NCBI RefSeq assembly: GCF_028640845.1 | Contig: NC_080543.1 | Coordinates: 94,663,825-94,727,824 of the forward strand | DNA: 64,000 nucleotides | Source: Ahaetulla prasina | Lineage: Eukaryota; Chordata; Lepidosauria; Squamata; Colubridae | Direction of reading: 5' to 3' | Part shown: positions 23,475 to 33,690 of the stretch, piece after piece | Position numbering within the stretch: position 1 is the first letter of the stretch | How the letters are laid out: every line of letters begins with the position of its first letter | Position numbers and translations under genes: made by a program | Notes under the pieces: generated by a model | The model's database searches: none | The model's input: the letters and a program-made list of their open reading frames with translations, nothing else | Told to the model about the DNA's origin: nothing

Positions 23475-24154
23475 TTAGGACTGCGTGATGTATCGGCGAA
23501 TTATGTGAGCAGATCCCAGTAAGGTGGCCTTCTGCAGCTGACCAATGGTGATCTTGTCAGCGCCAATTGCTTTTAAGTGCTTGCCTAGGTCTTTAGGCAC
23601 AGCTCCCAGTGTGCCGAGTACCACTGAAACCACCTGCACTGGTTTATGCCAGTCTCTCTGCAATTTGATTCTCAAATCTTGATATCTGGTGACTTTTTAA
23701 GTTGTTTCTCATCAATTCTGCTGTCACCAGGTATAGCAATGTCGACTATCCACACTTTTTTCTTTGCCACAATCGTGATATCTGGGGTATTGTGTTCCAA
23801 AACTTTATCAGTCTGTATTTGGAAATCCCACAGTAGTTTTGCATGCTCATTTTCAATCACTTTTTCAGGCTTATGATCCCACCAGTTCTTTGCTACAGGC
23901 AGATGGTATTTGTGACACAAGTTCCAGTGGACCATCTGAGCGACTGTGTTGTGACGTTGTTTGTAGTCAGTCTGAGCTATTGTCTTACAACAGCTCAGTA
24001 TGTGATCATTGGTTTCATCTGCTTCTTTGCAGAGTCTGCATTTGGAATCATCAGCAGATATTTCTATTCTGGCTTTGATTACATTTGTTCTAATGGCTTG
24101 TTCTTGGACTGCAAGAATCAGGCCTTCTGTTTCTTTCTTCAATGTTCCGTTGGT

Positions 24155-24160
<6 letters not shown>
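23475..24160 (-). pseudogene. R4-type LINE polyprotein C-terminus
   Basis: Reading from 24160 down, the frame contains TEGLILAVQEQAIRTN, a CCHC-type knuckle (CRLC...H...CC), the linker YKQRHNTVAQMVHWNLC and NWWDHKPEKVIEN. The restriction-like endonuclease core follows (KLLWDFQIQTD ... NTPDITIV ... VWIVDIAIPGD). A frame change near 23680 moves into the continuing IKLQRDW...VPVVLG-like stretch (IGADKITIGQLQKATLLG). Reverse transcriptase is absent through 5' truncation. The cleavage domain would nick the target DNA; this copy is dead. Confidence 0.85.
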
Positions 24161-24203
<43 letters not shown>

Positions 24204-24215
24204 ATAATAATAATA

Positions 24216-24272
<57 letters not shown>
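24158..24272. repeat. (AC)n followed by (TAA/TTA)n microsatellites
   Basis: About 22 CA units are followed by TAA units that switch to TTA near 24218, so the run is internally inverted. The poly-Ile, poly-Tyr and His-Thr frames across it are artefacts. Confidence 0.95.
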
Positions 24273-24283
<11 letters not shown>

Positions 24284-24309
24284 CTAGACTGATGGTGTCA
24301 GTCAATGCA

Positions 24310-24390
24310 GTTAAGCCCCCCACCACGTCAAGGCAGCACCCAGTGGGGGGTTAAGACCCCCGCCACGTCAAGGCGGCACCCAGTGGGGGT
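24310..24390. repeat. GC-rich 40-bp tandem repeat, two units
   Basis: Two units (about 24312-24351 and 24352-24389) share the order TTAAG(C/A)CCCCC, CACGTCAAGGC, GCACCCAGTGGGGG. Each unit can fold on itself through CCCCCAC...GTGGGGG. It adjoins the right inverted flank of the R4 segment. Confidence 0.75.
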
Positions 24391-24552
24391 ATACAATGAA
24401 AACAATATCAGTTGTGCACTTCTTTTCTGGAAGTAGTAGTTTAATCACTGTTCAATCTCTACAAATAAATTTTACCAATCTCCAGAATACCATGAGATTA
24501 ATAGCTACCTTTGTTTTGTAGATAAACCATTCCCCAATTGAACCTTCTAAAT

Positions 24553-24684
24553 CAGGGATCTTCAAAATTGGCAAGTTTAAGACTTGTAGACTTCAATCCC
24601 AGAATTCCCTAGTGAGCACCATTGGCTGAAGAATTTGGGAGTTGAAGTCCACAAATCATAAACTTGCCAAATTTTAAGACTCTG
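24553..24684. mobile_element. short hAT-like MITE, decayed
   Basis: Arms CTTCAATCCCAGAATTCC and GGGAGTTGAAGTCC, with GGCAAGTTTAAGAC mirrored by AAACTTGCCAAATTTTAAGA, correspond to the element at 6447-6581. The termini are degraded and no clear target duplication is visible. Confidence 0.5.
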
Positions 24685-24732
24685 TTACATATCTTCATAT
24701 CTTCACAGATACCACGATCTAATGTCATGTAA

Positions 24733-24918
24733 ACTTCTCTCTCTCCCCCTCCCTCTCTCTCTCCCTCTCTCTCTCCCTCCCTCCTTCTCTTTCCCCCTCT
24801 CTCTCCCTCCCTCTCTCCCTCTCCCCCCTCTCTCTCCCCTCCTCTCTCCTCTCCCCTCTCTCTCCCTCCCTCTCTCTCTCTCTCCCCCTCCCTCCTCCCC
24901 TCTCCTTCTGTCTCATTC
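24733..24918 (+). repeat. polypyrimidine (CT-rich) tract
   Basis: About 185 bp of C and T only, with CTCTCTCCCTCCC-type units. The Leu/Ser/Pro and antisense Arg/Glu/Gly frames over it are artefacts. Confidence 0.93.
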
Positions 24919-24924
24919 TCTATC

Positions 24925-27019
24925 CTCTCTAATAGTTAGGAATGTTGATAGAAAAACTAATTCAGTGCAGAAAGATATATTAAAAATGCTACAACAGAAA
25001 ACTGCAGATTTTCCACAGATATTTATTAAAGATTTGCTGAAAAATTGGATAGAATGTTGAATATATGAGCAAACGCAGAATTGGCATGGTTTAAACTACA
25101 TTAATCTGCATATCTTTTCAATCTGATCCAGAAACTCCCTGAACCAATGTCTGAACCAAAGGACACTTTTCCCCCAAGGCATTTATTGCTTAGAATCTAT
25201 TTGTACTTTGAAAAAAAAATAATAAAAGTGAATTATAATTCAGTTATTTCCTTAGTGTATATTTAACACAATAAGTAAGCATAATGCAATCAAATTTAAA
25301 ACACCTAGTCACCCATCTCCAACTTGAAATCAGTAGTGGAATAATAGGTTAATATTATTTGGGGAAGATTATGGTGCCATGGTAATTCATCACTTCATTT
25401 TTTAATTAGTTCTGCATAATAAGTATGACACCACCTAGAATGTTTATCTGCATCTAATAGCTGGGCTGCAGCTCACCTAAATGTGCTTTAATCTTGCTAA
25501 TAATAGAAACAAATGACACTGGTTATGAGAAATGAGTTTCTGATTTGGAGGGAAAAAAGAGGTCAGTTCCATGCAAATTGATTTTTCCTCTGTTTCACAG
25601 TAAGTGATATATTCTGCTTTTGCACCTAATGTTTCACACAACTTAAGTATTAATATAAACGACTAACAAGAAAGAATAGAGGAGTGGCTCACAAGTATGC
25701 TGTGACATTTATATTTGCTCATTCTAAATGGGAAAATGGGTTTTCGGCTTTTCACATGCATTTTTAATATATTACCCATTTAATTGTTTACAGCCGTACT
25801 TATTCATTGTGTGGTTTCTGGATTTGTATATGAAGCTATCTATTTGCAAAATAATCATATCCTTAATAAAATCTAGGCATAAAACATGTAGGTCAACTTC
25901 TCATTGGATTCCATTGTTTTTATTATTGTAACTTACTGACAGGGATATGATTTTTGGTGGTAGATAGAAAGCACTTTTATCTGTTTTGAACAACTTTAAC
26001 TTTACTCATGCAGAATTGGGACACTGCTGAATTTTAGGGACTGACTTCTAATCCATTTTCTAGTACCCAGAAGCAGAAACTGAAAAAACAGCAGGAAGGG
26101 AAAGAAACGAAGCTTCCAAAAATGGAATCAGTTCTTCAAAGACATGGCAAGGATGTCAGAAGATCTGAGAAGGTAGTAATTGTGTTGATCAGGAACAAAA
26201 TAATTTACATATTAATGGATCTTACTTTGACCTCTGAAACCAAAGGGATCCCCTGAGCCACAAGGAACCGCTCAGTATATACTGTAGATACTTGTTGACT
26301 GACAGAGAATGATTTTAATCTGCAAAGGAAACCAGGACAGCAATTGATAGCAGTTGTTACCTGGCACTCTCGGCTGGGTCCCATAGAAGATCTTATTTTA
26401 AGGAACTCAGAATACTCATGTCAGCCCCAATGCGTGGCCACGTGTTGGAGCTGCCATTTTGGGGGTGCAGAGGTTCTGGTGACGTGGCAGCTCCCATGGT
26501 ACCCTGGCTCCTCAGTTTACCTCCTGGCCACCAAGCAACATGAAGATTCCTCTCCCTGCTGACTGAGCAGCTGTTGAGGGTGGCTAAGAGGCTGAGAGAC
26601 TGAGAGTTACAGAGAGTTTAGAAAATGTAATGATGACTAATCTGGAGAGGCTTGGAAATGGCTGGAATGCTGGCCAATCTGGAGGAGTGGCTAGCAGGCT
26701 GGGAGCGTGCTGGAGTAATGCCTAATTGCAGTATCTAATGGAACAATGATTAATGAGTAGGGAGGAGCTGGGTTAAGGGTCACCTGGGTGATAAAGCTTT
26801 ATAAAGTGGTGGGGAGCACAAAACATTAGCTCCAACAAAATCTTCCTATATTACTATATGGATGTTAGTTCATGCTGGTAAAGGATTCAAAGCATCATTT
26901 GTGTGTATGACATTTTCTTTATACACTAGATCTAGAACCTGACAACTCAGTGTCCATTTTCAGAAAACTGTTACAAGATTGTGGAGTTCTTGGTGCTTTC
27001 TGTACTTACTTATTTCATT
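24925..27019. other. no gene; possible unclassified element at about 26440-26830
   Basis: The stretch 26440-26830 is less AT-rich, with GGCTGGAATGCTGGCC-type repeats and a TATA-like CTTTATAAAG at about 26797. It could be a promoter-bearing repeat or LTR, but matching ends were not found. The part around 25430-25620 looks unique. No coding domain was seen. Confidence 0.35.
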
Positions 27020-27180
27020 GCCCAACTAGCATCAAAATGCTAGTACTGATAATGTTACCTAGTTGGGTAATAAAATGTGCACCAGCACCATAAACTCCAT
27101 AGTTCAATACTGAGCCACAAATATTATCTTTTATTGGAATTATAAGATTTTATTATACACCTGCAAATAAAGCTGATGTA
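27020..27180 (+). repeat. interspersed repeat with hammerhead-like motif B, copy 4
   Basis: A hairpin ACTAGCA/TGCTAGT (about 27025-27044) precedes CTGATAA (27046-27052), an extra T, the perfect stem GTTACC/GGTAAT with one wobble around TAGTTG, and AAAA where GAAA is expected. The continuation matches 16690-16790. The core changes (G8 to A, GAAA to AAAA) would inactivate a ribozyme. Confidence 0.5.
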
Positions 27181-28189
27181 CCATGAGAATGTCTTAGCTA
27201 TGCTTCTATTGTACTGGAAGGCATGTTGGCTTTTTTCAACCAGAGAATTAATGAATGATGGGATGTCTGTTAAAACCACAACTGTGGATCATGGACTCTC
27301 AGTTGTCCACCTCCAAATCCTCCATGTCATATGATTTGTGAACAGGAACATTTATAGAGCATTTTGACCCCAACTTGGAAGGGTCTGTCCAAAGAAGAAG
27401 CAATTTTTGGAGAGATGCTTAATGACACCTTGCTTAAAAAGAGCCTTGTCTGTTTTTCGATGCATAATGCATTCATAGAATGAAATGGAGTTTTTTCTCT
27501 CAGTTTCCATCTTTCTTACAGAATATAATCCTATGCTGATCTTTTGCAACTCTGCTTTCCTGACTCACAGTTGCGTATGGCAGGATTGATGATGCCAGGA
27601 CACAGGCACTACTCTGGCTGGGCTGCATGGTGTGCTGGAAGCTATACAACACAACACAGTAGAGAAAGGAGAACAAGGGGCAGAGAAACTTCCACTGCCC
27701 ATAGTGAAAGGCCTTTTCCTGATAGAAGGTGAGCTTCTTCTGCTGTTTTAACTTCTAAAATTTGGTTTGATTTCTTGAATTATATATTATGATTATAAAC
27801 ATGTCCATGTATGTGCTGTTGGTCTCCATCTGTATTTAGTTGGTTTCTGAGGTTGATATGTTAGTATCTATAGACATGAAATGATAGAACTGGGATGAAA
27901 TCCTGCTGGGAATATAAGCCCTAGTCTTGCTTCATCTGACTGGTTTGTGGTCTTGATTGAAAGACAGCACACATAGTCACAAAATATGTTGTCTGTTAAT
28001 CTTTTGTGACTATAGCGGAAAAATATAAATATCATTTTGCATGCAAGATAAAAATTTTGCTTAAATTTTATTGTTAATAAAAAGCTTTAATAAATATGAT
28101 GCATATTGATTATGTATTGCAGCATTCAGCAAATGCATACTGTATTCATATCTAGTTACTAGGTTGAAGTTTATGGCTCACAGTTGATG
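27181..28189. other. no feature recognised
   Basis: AT-rich unique-looking sequence. No domain or repeat terminus was recognised. Confidence 0.45.
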
Positions 28190-28335
28190 GGCACTTAATA
28201 AGATAAAGTGCTCAAATTAATTCCTACACAGGAGTAAGTTCCACTGAATTCATTGGGACTTGATTCTAGGAAGATATATCACCATGCACTCATCAGTTGA
28301 GCTTACTCCTGAGTAAAAATGCATGAGTTGGCCCA
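28190..28335. repeat. unclassified interspersed repeat (AGGAGTAAGTTCCACTGAA type)
   Basis: The segment GGAGTAAGTTCCACTGAATT followed by CATTGGGACTTGATTCTAGG and TTACTCCTGAGTAAAAATGC has partial inverted symmetry. Decayed relatives at about 20055-20095 and 20634-20655 show that it is interspersed. The structure suggests a DNA-transposon remnant; the superfamily is not identifiable here. Confidence 0.4.
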
Positions 28336-29687
28336 TTAACAGGGTTTACTTTTTTAAAACTGTCCCACAGATTTTAGGATTCAGTCTAAAGGAGTCATTC
28401 CAATGCATATTGTTGATAAAATTTATGTCAATGTTTGTAGCAGAAGAACAGTGGGGTTATTCAGTACTGAGTGTAAGATGTTGGTATACAGATTGTCAGT
28501 ATCTTTTATTGTTGATACGGTTAAAATTAAACATAAAATACATTACACAAAACAAAGGTGCTTAAAAATGTCAGGAGATATAACATATGCCCAGTGCATA
28601 ATAAATGTCATAAAATACAAGCACATACAAGAAAAGAAAGGCTGTGTAATAATAAGTTTCTGGTGCATTAACTTTGATATATCACTGATCTATGACAAAC
28701 AAACAGAACAGAAGCACAGGACTGTGTGCATAGTGCAAGTTACTGCATCCAACAGGACAATAAAATGTTGATTACTCCTAAAATGTGAATAAATCTTGAG
28801 ATTTACCATCCAAAAATGGTACATTTTTCTAATTAGATCATTAATGAGATTGACTTCAAATTGACTGAAGAGTAAATAAAACCAAGCCCTAAGCTCTGCA
28901 CACTGTGCTAAACATACTAATAGAATAAACCGGGATAAAGAGAAAAAAATATTTCAGTACTTAGAACTCTGCTCTCTTACATCGTTCCTTGTAAGTCAGT
29001 AATATGGTTTTAATTGAATGTTCAGCCACATTATCGTGCTTAGGAAACAGCAGGTAGAATGATTCAGCTTACAAGTGTCAGCATTGCAGTTTCCCAGCAG
29101 GGACTTAAAACATCCCTTCCCTTATTTTTTGCAGCAAAATCCAAGACTATCCCTCCCCCCTAATCTAATGAAGACAGCCAGGTGTACTCCTACTTTGCTG
29201 GGCTACTTCTACTTTGGTGGGTCTTACATGTTACTCAGTTACAGAGACATTCTTGTTACTTTTAGAAGCCCTTCTGGATTTGAAGTGGTTGGGGGTTGTT
29301 TGTCGGTTGTTTCTTTTGGATTTCCCATTTTGAATGTTGATATTCTTATATAATACACTTGTATGTGGTTAATTGATGCTGTGCTAGTTACATTTAAAGT
29401 AAAAAACTGTTCAACATTATGTCATCTTACAATAGCTAGCAAAGAGCCTTTCTCTTAGCCATGGGATATAGCTTTCATAAGCATCTGTTGATTTTCTACC
29501 TTTTTTGTATCTGTGATACTTTACTTGCCATCATCATATTTTTAATTTCAAGCTGTCAATTATATATAATAACAATTATATAATTATATAATAATAACAA
29601 TAACAATTATATATGTATATATATAATATATAATCTCAGTGTAATGTAATTCATATGAGAAAAGTTATAGAAAGAAATCACTGTTAA
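28336..29687. other. no gene recognised
   Basis: AT-rich sequence with (TA)-rich stretches at 29555-29632. The longest frame (28403-28771) shows no known domain. Confidence 0.45.
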
Positions 29688-30544
29688 AAGGTGCCAAAAT
29701 CAGGCCTCCAGAAGTTGTGAATGCTCCAACAATGAAAGTTTTTAAGAAGATATTGAACAAGCATGTGTCTGGAATGGTAGGTATAGGGCCATGATGGCAT
29801 GCATAGCCATATCAGTGGGCACACAAGCTCAGCTCTGGCGCGCATGTATGCGCCGGCTAGCTGATTTTCGGGCTTTCTGGGCCCACTAGAAGTAGGGAAA
29901 CAGGCTGTTTCCTGCTTCTGGAGGGCCTTGGGGGTTGGTGAGGAAAACCTGTTTTTCTCTCACACCTGGCTCCAGAGCAGGGGTGAAATGCTCCAGGATC
30001 GGACCGGATCGTGCGATCCGGTAGCAATGGTGGCTGCTGGTTCGGAGGACCAGTAGCAAAAATCCCTGGCCCCGCCCCCCTGCCTCTGTTGAGCCCCACC
30101 ATCTGCAGAGGTTGTTTTTTTTTTTTACTTTTAAAAGCTGGTTTTGCTTCAGCCGAAAAAGGCCATTAAAAGTAAAATAAAAGCCTTTGAGGATCCCGCC
30201 CCTCAGCTGAGATCGGCAGAGACTTTAAACTTAAAAAAAATATCAAAGTCTCCTCTGGCAATCTCACCTGAGTTCCTCATCAGCAGAACCTTATTTGTAC
30301 TTTTACTTGTAGAAAACATGTTTTCTACAAGTAAGAGTAGAGATTCTAAGGCACTTACCTGATTACTGATGAACGCATGGCCACAGCCCCAAAAGCAGTT
30401 TCAGTTTCAGCCAGACAGAATCAATCGCTCAGCTAATCTATTTCCTCGGTGATCAACTGGCTGGGTTTGCTGGCTGAGGAACTCTGGGATTTGAAGTCCA
30501 CAATAAAATAAAATAAAATAAAATAATAAAATAAAATATTTGTG

Positions 30545-30619
30545 CAGCTTTCTGAGATTTGGTGTGTTTCTGTAGTGTTTCACTCTAACTACACAAACAC
30601 ACAAAATCTCAGAAAGCTG
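30545..30619. repeat. inverted repeat, about 32-bp arms
   Basis: CAGCTTTCTGAGATTTGGTG on the left is mirrored by ACAAAATCTCAGAAAGCTG on the right. Few mismatches occur and the spacer is about 10 bp. It lies inside hAT element B. Confidence 0.8.
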
Positions 30620-30657
30620 TATGTGGCATATTGTGTGTGTGTTAGTTGTGTGTGTGT

Positions 30658-30880
30658 AAAGTGTAAAAGTTGTTTTTTGAGCTTTTTGTGGCTATGTGAA
30701 GTGTGAAGTGCAGCTGCTTTTACATTGTGTGTGAGTCAGTTGTGTTGTTTTGTGTTGTGTGTGTGTAAAGTGTGAAAATTGCTTTTTGAGCTTTTTGTGG
30801 CTGTGTGAAGTGTGAAATGCAGCTGCTTTTACATTGTGTGTGAGTCAGTTGTGTTGTGTTGTTTGTGTGTAAAGTGTGAA
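30658..30880. repeat. 111-bp tandem repeat, two units plus a partial
   Basis: Units begin AAAGTGT(A/G)AAA(A/G)TTG and include TTTTTGAGCTTTTTGTGGCT and GCAGCTGCTTTTACATTGTG. The spacing between equivalent positions (30658 and 30769) is 111 bp. Related units lie at 42130-42330. Confidence 0.8.
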
Positions 30881-31483
30881 AGTTGGTTTTTGGTACCTCT
30901 TATTGTTTTTTTATACTTTGTTTATTATTTTTATTATTTATTGTTATTGGCCATGCCCACCAACCCGTCTGACCACCAAGCCATGCCCACCAATTAAGCC
31001 ACACCCAAAGAACCGATAGGGAAAATTTTTAGATTTCACCCCTGCTCCAGAGTCATTTTCGCCCTTCCCCAGACTCCTAGAGAGGCCCTGGAGGCTGGTG
31101 AACAGCAAAAACTGGGCATTCTGGTCCCACTGGACGTTGGCAAATGGGCCATTTTAAGCCTCCAGAGAACCTCCAGGGGGGGTGAGGAAGGCTGTTTTCA
31201 CTCTTCCCAGATTCCTAGAAAAGCTCTGGAGCCAGGTGACAGAGAAAAATGGGCTTACTGGGCCATTGCGTGCCAGGAGCGAGGAGGGGTCGCGAGCGCG
31301 TGTTTGAGGGTGGGGCGCATAGAATTATGGATGTGGATGCACACATGCATGACCCCCCCTCACCACCCCAACAGGCGATGGCAAAAAGGTTAGCCATCAC
31401 TTGTATAGGATTTCCTGCTTGAGCAGAGGGTTGGACTAGAAGACCTCCAAGGTTCTTTCCAACTCTGTTATTCTGCTATTAAA

Positions 31484-32524
31484 AGTAAGAACATCTAAAA
31501 CTCTCCACTGCTTTAAATGTCATTTCTTCCTAACTGTTGTCCTGGAACTAAACTTGAAATAGAAGTTAAACAAATCTCAAATGGAATATCTGGGTTACAT
31601 CAAGTCTACTAATCACAAATGTACTAAATTTTAATTTATCACTTTTTCTTAGTAATAAAAATCATTTGCCTGAACTCAGTCTGATTCCTGATGGTACAAG
31701 TCTTCCTGGTAAATATCACATTTCAACCACCTTTTTTAGTTTGTTGATCCTGCATATGTTCAAGAAGACATCTGTTGAGTGAAGTATTTTTATGTTCTAA
31801 TGCCTATCAAGAGCAACATTATATATACAATTTTTTGAATAGTGCATGGATAGAAATAGAATTTTTGAACAAGCCAACACTTGACTGACTCATCTATGTA
31901 CCTCATTTGTTTTCTCTACATCTGAGCGCTCTACAATCCATGTCTAGCTTTTGAAATTAAGGTCCCAATTGTGTAAATGTGCACATTTTTTTCACATAAA
32001 CCAAAATTGTTCTTGGGAAATTTTATTGCTGATTTTTTTAATTTGTTGTATATTCCTTTGCTAATTCTGGTCATGGTGCCAAAAATTGCCTTTCATCCAG
32101 TATCTGTAATGAGCATGTTTTCCCCTGGAAATCAATATGTGAGTCTGTAAGAATCATATGATGAACAGATGGGATGGTTCCATTATTTTTATTTAATTGG
32201 AATTTCAATATACTGGCATTATTACTGAATTGTTCAGGTCTATTTCATTTATTGCTCCCCCCACCAAAAAAAAATATTCTGCAAGAATATTTGTTTATAC
32301 TTGGGAGCTATTGCTTGTTCAGTACACATAAACTTACAAAAAAATATCCTTTTTATTTATTTAAAATGCACTTCATGCATAATTCCTTGCTATGCATATG
32401 GTAAAACAGCATATCTGTTTTGTTGCACACTACAAATAGTATGTTTCAGTTTGTATGCCTAGTATACATTCATCCATCTATTACCATTTTATGCATTTTT
32501 CAGTTCATTACTAGATTCAGAGGG
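31484..32524. other. no feature recognised
   Basis: AT-rich unique-looking sequence without readable domains. Confidence 0.45.
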
Positions 32525-33048
32525 CTGGTTTTAATCTTTAAAGTCCTTCATGGCATGAGTTAAGGACCAATTGTTCCATTAACACAGCCCATTAGATCTA
32601 GCAGAAAGGACATGCTGTGGATACCATCTTCAAGGTAACACTTGGCATATCTGAGTTGATGGGCTTTCTTTGCTGTGGTGCCCACCTTATCAAACATTCT
32701 CCCTCTGGACATTAGGTTAAGTCCATCTATTCTGATGTTCCAGAAGTTTCTTAATACCTGGTTATGCCATCCAGCCTGGGGGATCCCAAAGAATTGAAGA
32801 CTTCTTTAGATGATTCCCCCACTGAAGTTGACATACTCACTTGCTCTGTACTTATGGTTTATATATATATAAAGTTTTAATCATATTCATTTCTAATGCT
32901 GACTTTTCTTTTTGTAATGTCAGTTCTTACATATGTATTGCTTTTTTAATTAACTATTGGACAGCCCATTTACACTGTCAGGGACTATTGGTTACTTTTC
33001 ATGACATGGGCAGCTGTATACATTTGATAAATAAATAAATAAAATAAT
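32525..33048 (+). mobile_element. L2-clade LINE 3' end, old
   Basis: The start reads TTTAAAGTCCTTCATGGCATG, that is FKVLHGM, the block FKALHG found in the younger L2 copy near 52480. The decayed frame continues (KGHAVDTIFKV ... HSPSGH). The 3' end GGGCAGCTGTATACATTTGA plus (TAAA)n matches the L2 terminus. Many stops are present. Confidence 0.6.
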
Positions 33049-33398
33049 CCCAATTTTGGTTGATTCTTCCTACCACACCTTGTTTACACCCCATCACATA
33101 TAATTTAAGGGGAATTTTCAGACTCTGTAGAGGATTGGATAGACTTACAAAATTGTTGACGGAAGGACAAGGGAAGCGCTCCTAAATTTTTTGTTTCATC
33201 TTATGCCAGCTAATAAGTCTTCAGATCTTACTTGTCTTTCTCTTCTTCTTTGTCATTCATCACCATTTTACATTTCTGATCCACTCAGCAGTTGAAGCTG
33301 GAACAATAACTTTGTAGATGGCTATGCTAATAGAACATAGTCTGTATTGTCATTCTGAGCTTTTGCTACCACAGCTGGTCATTCCCAAATCTTTAAAC
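33049..33398. other. no feature recognised
   Basis: No repeat or coding signature was recognised. Confidence 0.45.
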
Positions 33399-33682
33399 CA
33401 GGGGTTCACACCAGTTCAGTGAACCGGTATTTTAAAAAAGCTACCGGTTCATCCGAATCGGTATTTCCAATGATCAGCTGTGCTGTGCAATTTATATTTG
33501 CTAGAAAGCAGGAAAACACATCTGTTCCCCCCTCACTGTTCTACTTACCATTTTAAGCCTCCTTTTTCTGAGCAAAATGCACATTTGGTGTGCATATGCA
33601 TGCATGCGCAGCATGCATTTGGCATGCACCACACATGAGCTGGCAGCAAACCGGTGGCAAACGGTGGAGGATTTCACCACTG
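33399..33682. mobile_element. hAT MITE (CAGTGGTG family)
   Basis: Right end GAGGATTTCACCACTG and left end CAGGGGTTCACACC, with CTTTAAAC (33391-33398) and TTTTAAAC (33683-33690) as an 8-bp target duplication with one mismatch. The interior has ACCGGT-containing blocks shared with the other family members. Confidence 0.8.
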
Positions 33683-33690
33683 TTTTAAAC

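Larger units (their letters stand above)
23331..24307 (-). mobile_element. R4-clade LINE 3' end in a TAA-repeat target, flanked by inverted repeats
   Basis: The minus strand encodes an R4/Dong-type C-terminus and ends in an ATT/TAA run (23368-23385). A second TAA/TTA run (24202-24272) lies on the other side. Outside both runs the same 40-bp sequence occurs inverted: GACACCATCAGTCTGGATAA (23339) and TTATCTAGACTGATGGTGTC (24280). Family knowledge: R4/Dong elements include members that insert into TAA repeats, which fits this context. Confidence 0.8.
29978..31044. mobile_element. hAT element B inside element A
   Basis: Termini CAGGGGTGAAAT and ATTTCACCCCTG are perfect inverted repeats, and the 8-bp flanks CTCCAGAG (29970-29977 and 31045-31052) are identical. 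Inside are an inverted repeat (30545-30577/30588-30619), an (AAAAT)n run (30503-30539) and a 111-bp tandem repeat (30658-30880). The right end (CCAAGCCATGCCCACCAATT) is shared with 42120-42478 and with the CAGTGGTG MITEs. No transposase is readable. Confidence 0.9.
29788..31401 (-). mobile_element. hAT element A inside CR1
   Basis: Ends GCCATGATGGC and GGTTAGCCATCACT are imperfect inverted repeats. The flanks GGTATAGG (29780-29787) and TGTATAGG (31402-31409) form an 8-bp target duplication with one mismatch. The interior matches 15210-15698 in reverse. It is interrupted by element B at 29978-31044. No transposase is present. Confidence 0.82.
29688..31483 (+). mobile_element. CR1 LINE 3' end, split by nested hAT elements
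   Basis: The left part (29688-29787) encodes the end of a CR1 frame (PEVVNAPTMKVFKKILNKH). The right part (31402-31483) is the CR1 3' tail (GAGCAGAGGGTTGGACTAGA, then GACCTCCAAGGTTCTTTCC) ending in short ATTCTGCTATT repeats. Removing 29788-31401 restores a contiguous CR1 end. Confidence 0.85.

Noticed and set aside
24090..24326. Poly-Asn, poly-Ile and poly-Tyr frames
   Set aside because: They come from the (AC)n and (TAA)n runs; only the adjoining minus-strand R4 fragment is coding-derived.
24722..25060. 112-codon Leu/Ser/Pro-rich frame
   Set aside because: Most of it lies over the CT-only tract and no domain follows.
26440..26830. Candidate LTR or promoter-like repeat
   Set aside because: A TATA-like site and composition shift are present, but no matching termini or target duplication was found.
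30658..30880. CRISPR-like array
   Set aside because: The 111-bp units are contiguous with no spacers and lie inside a hAT element in a vertebrate genome.
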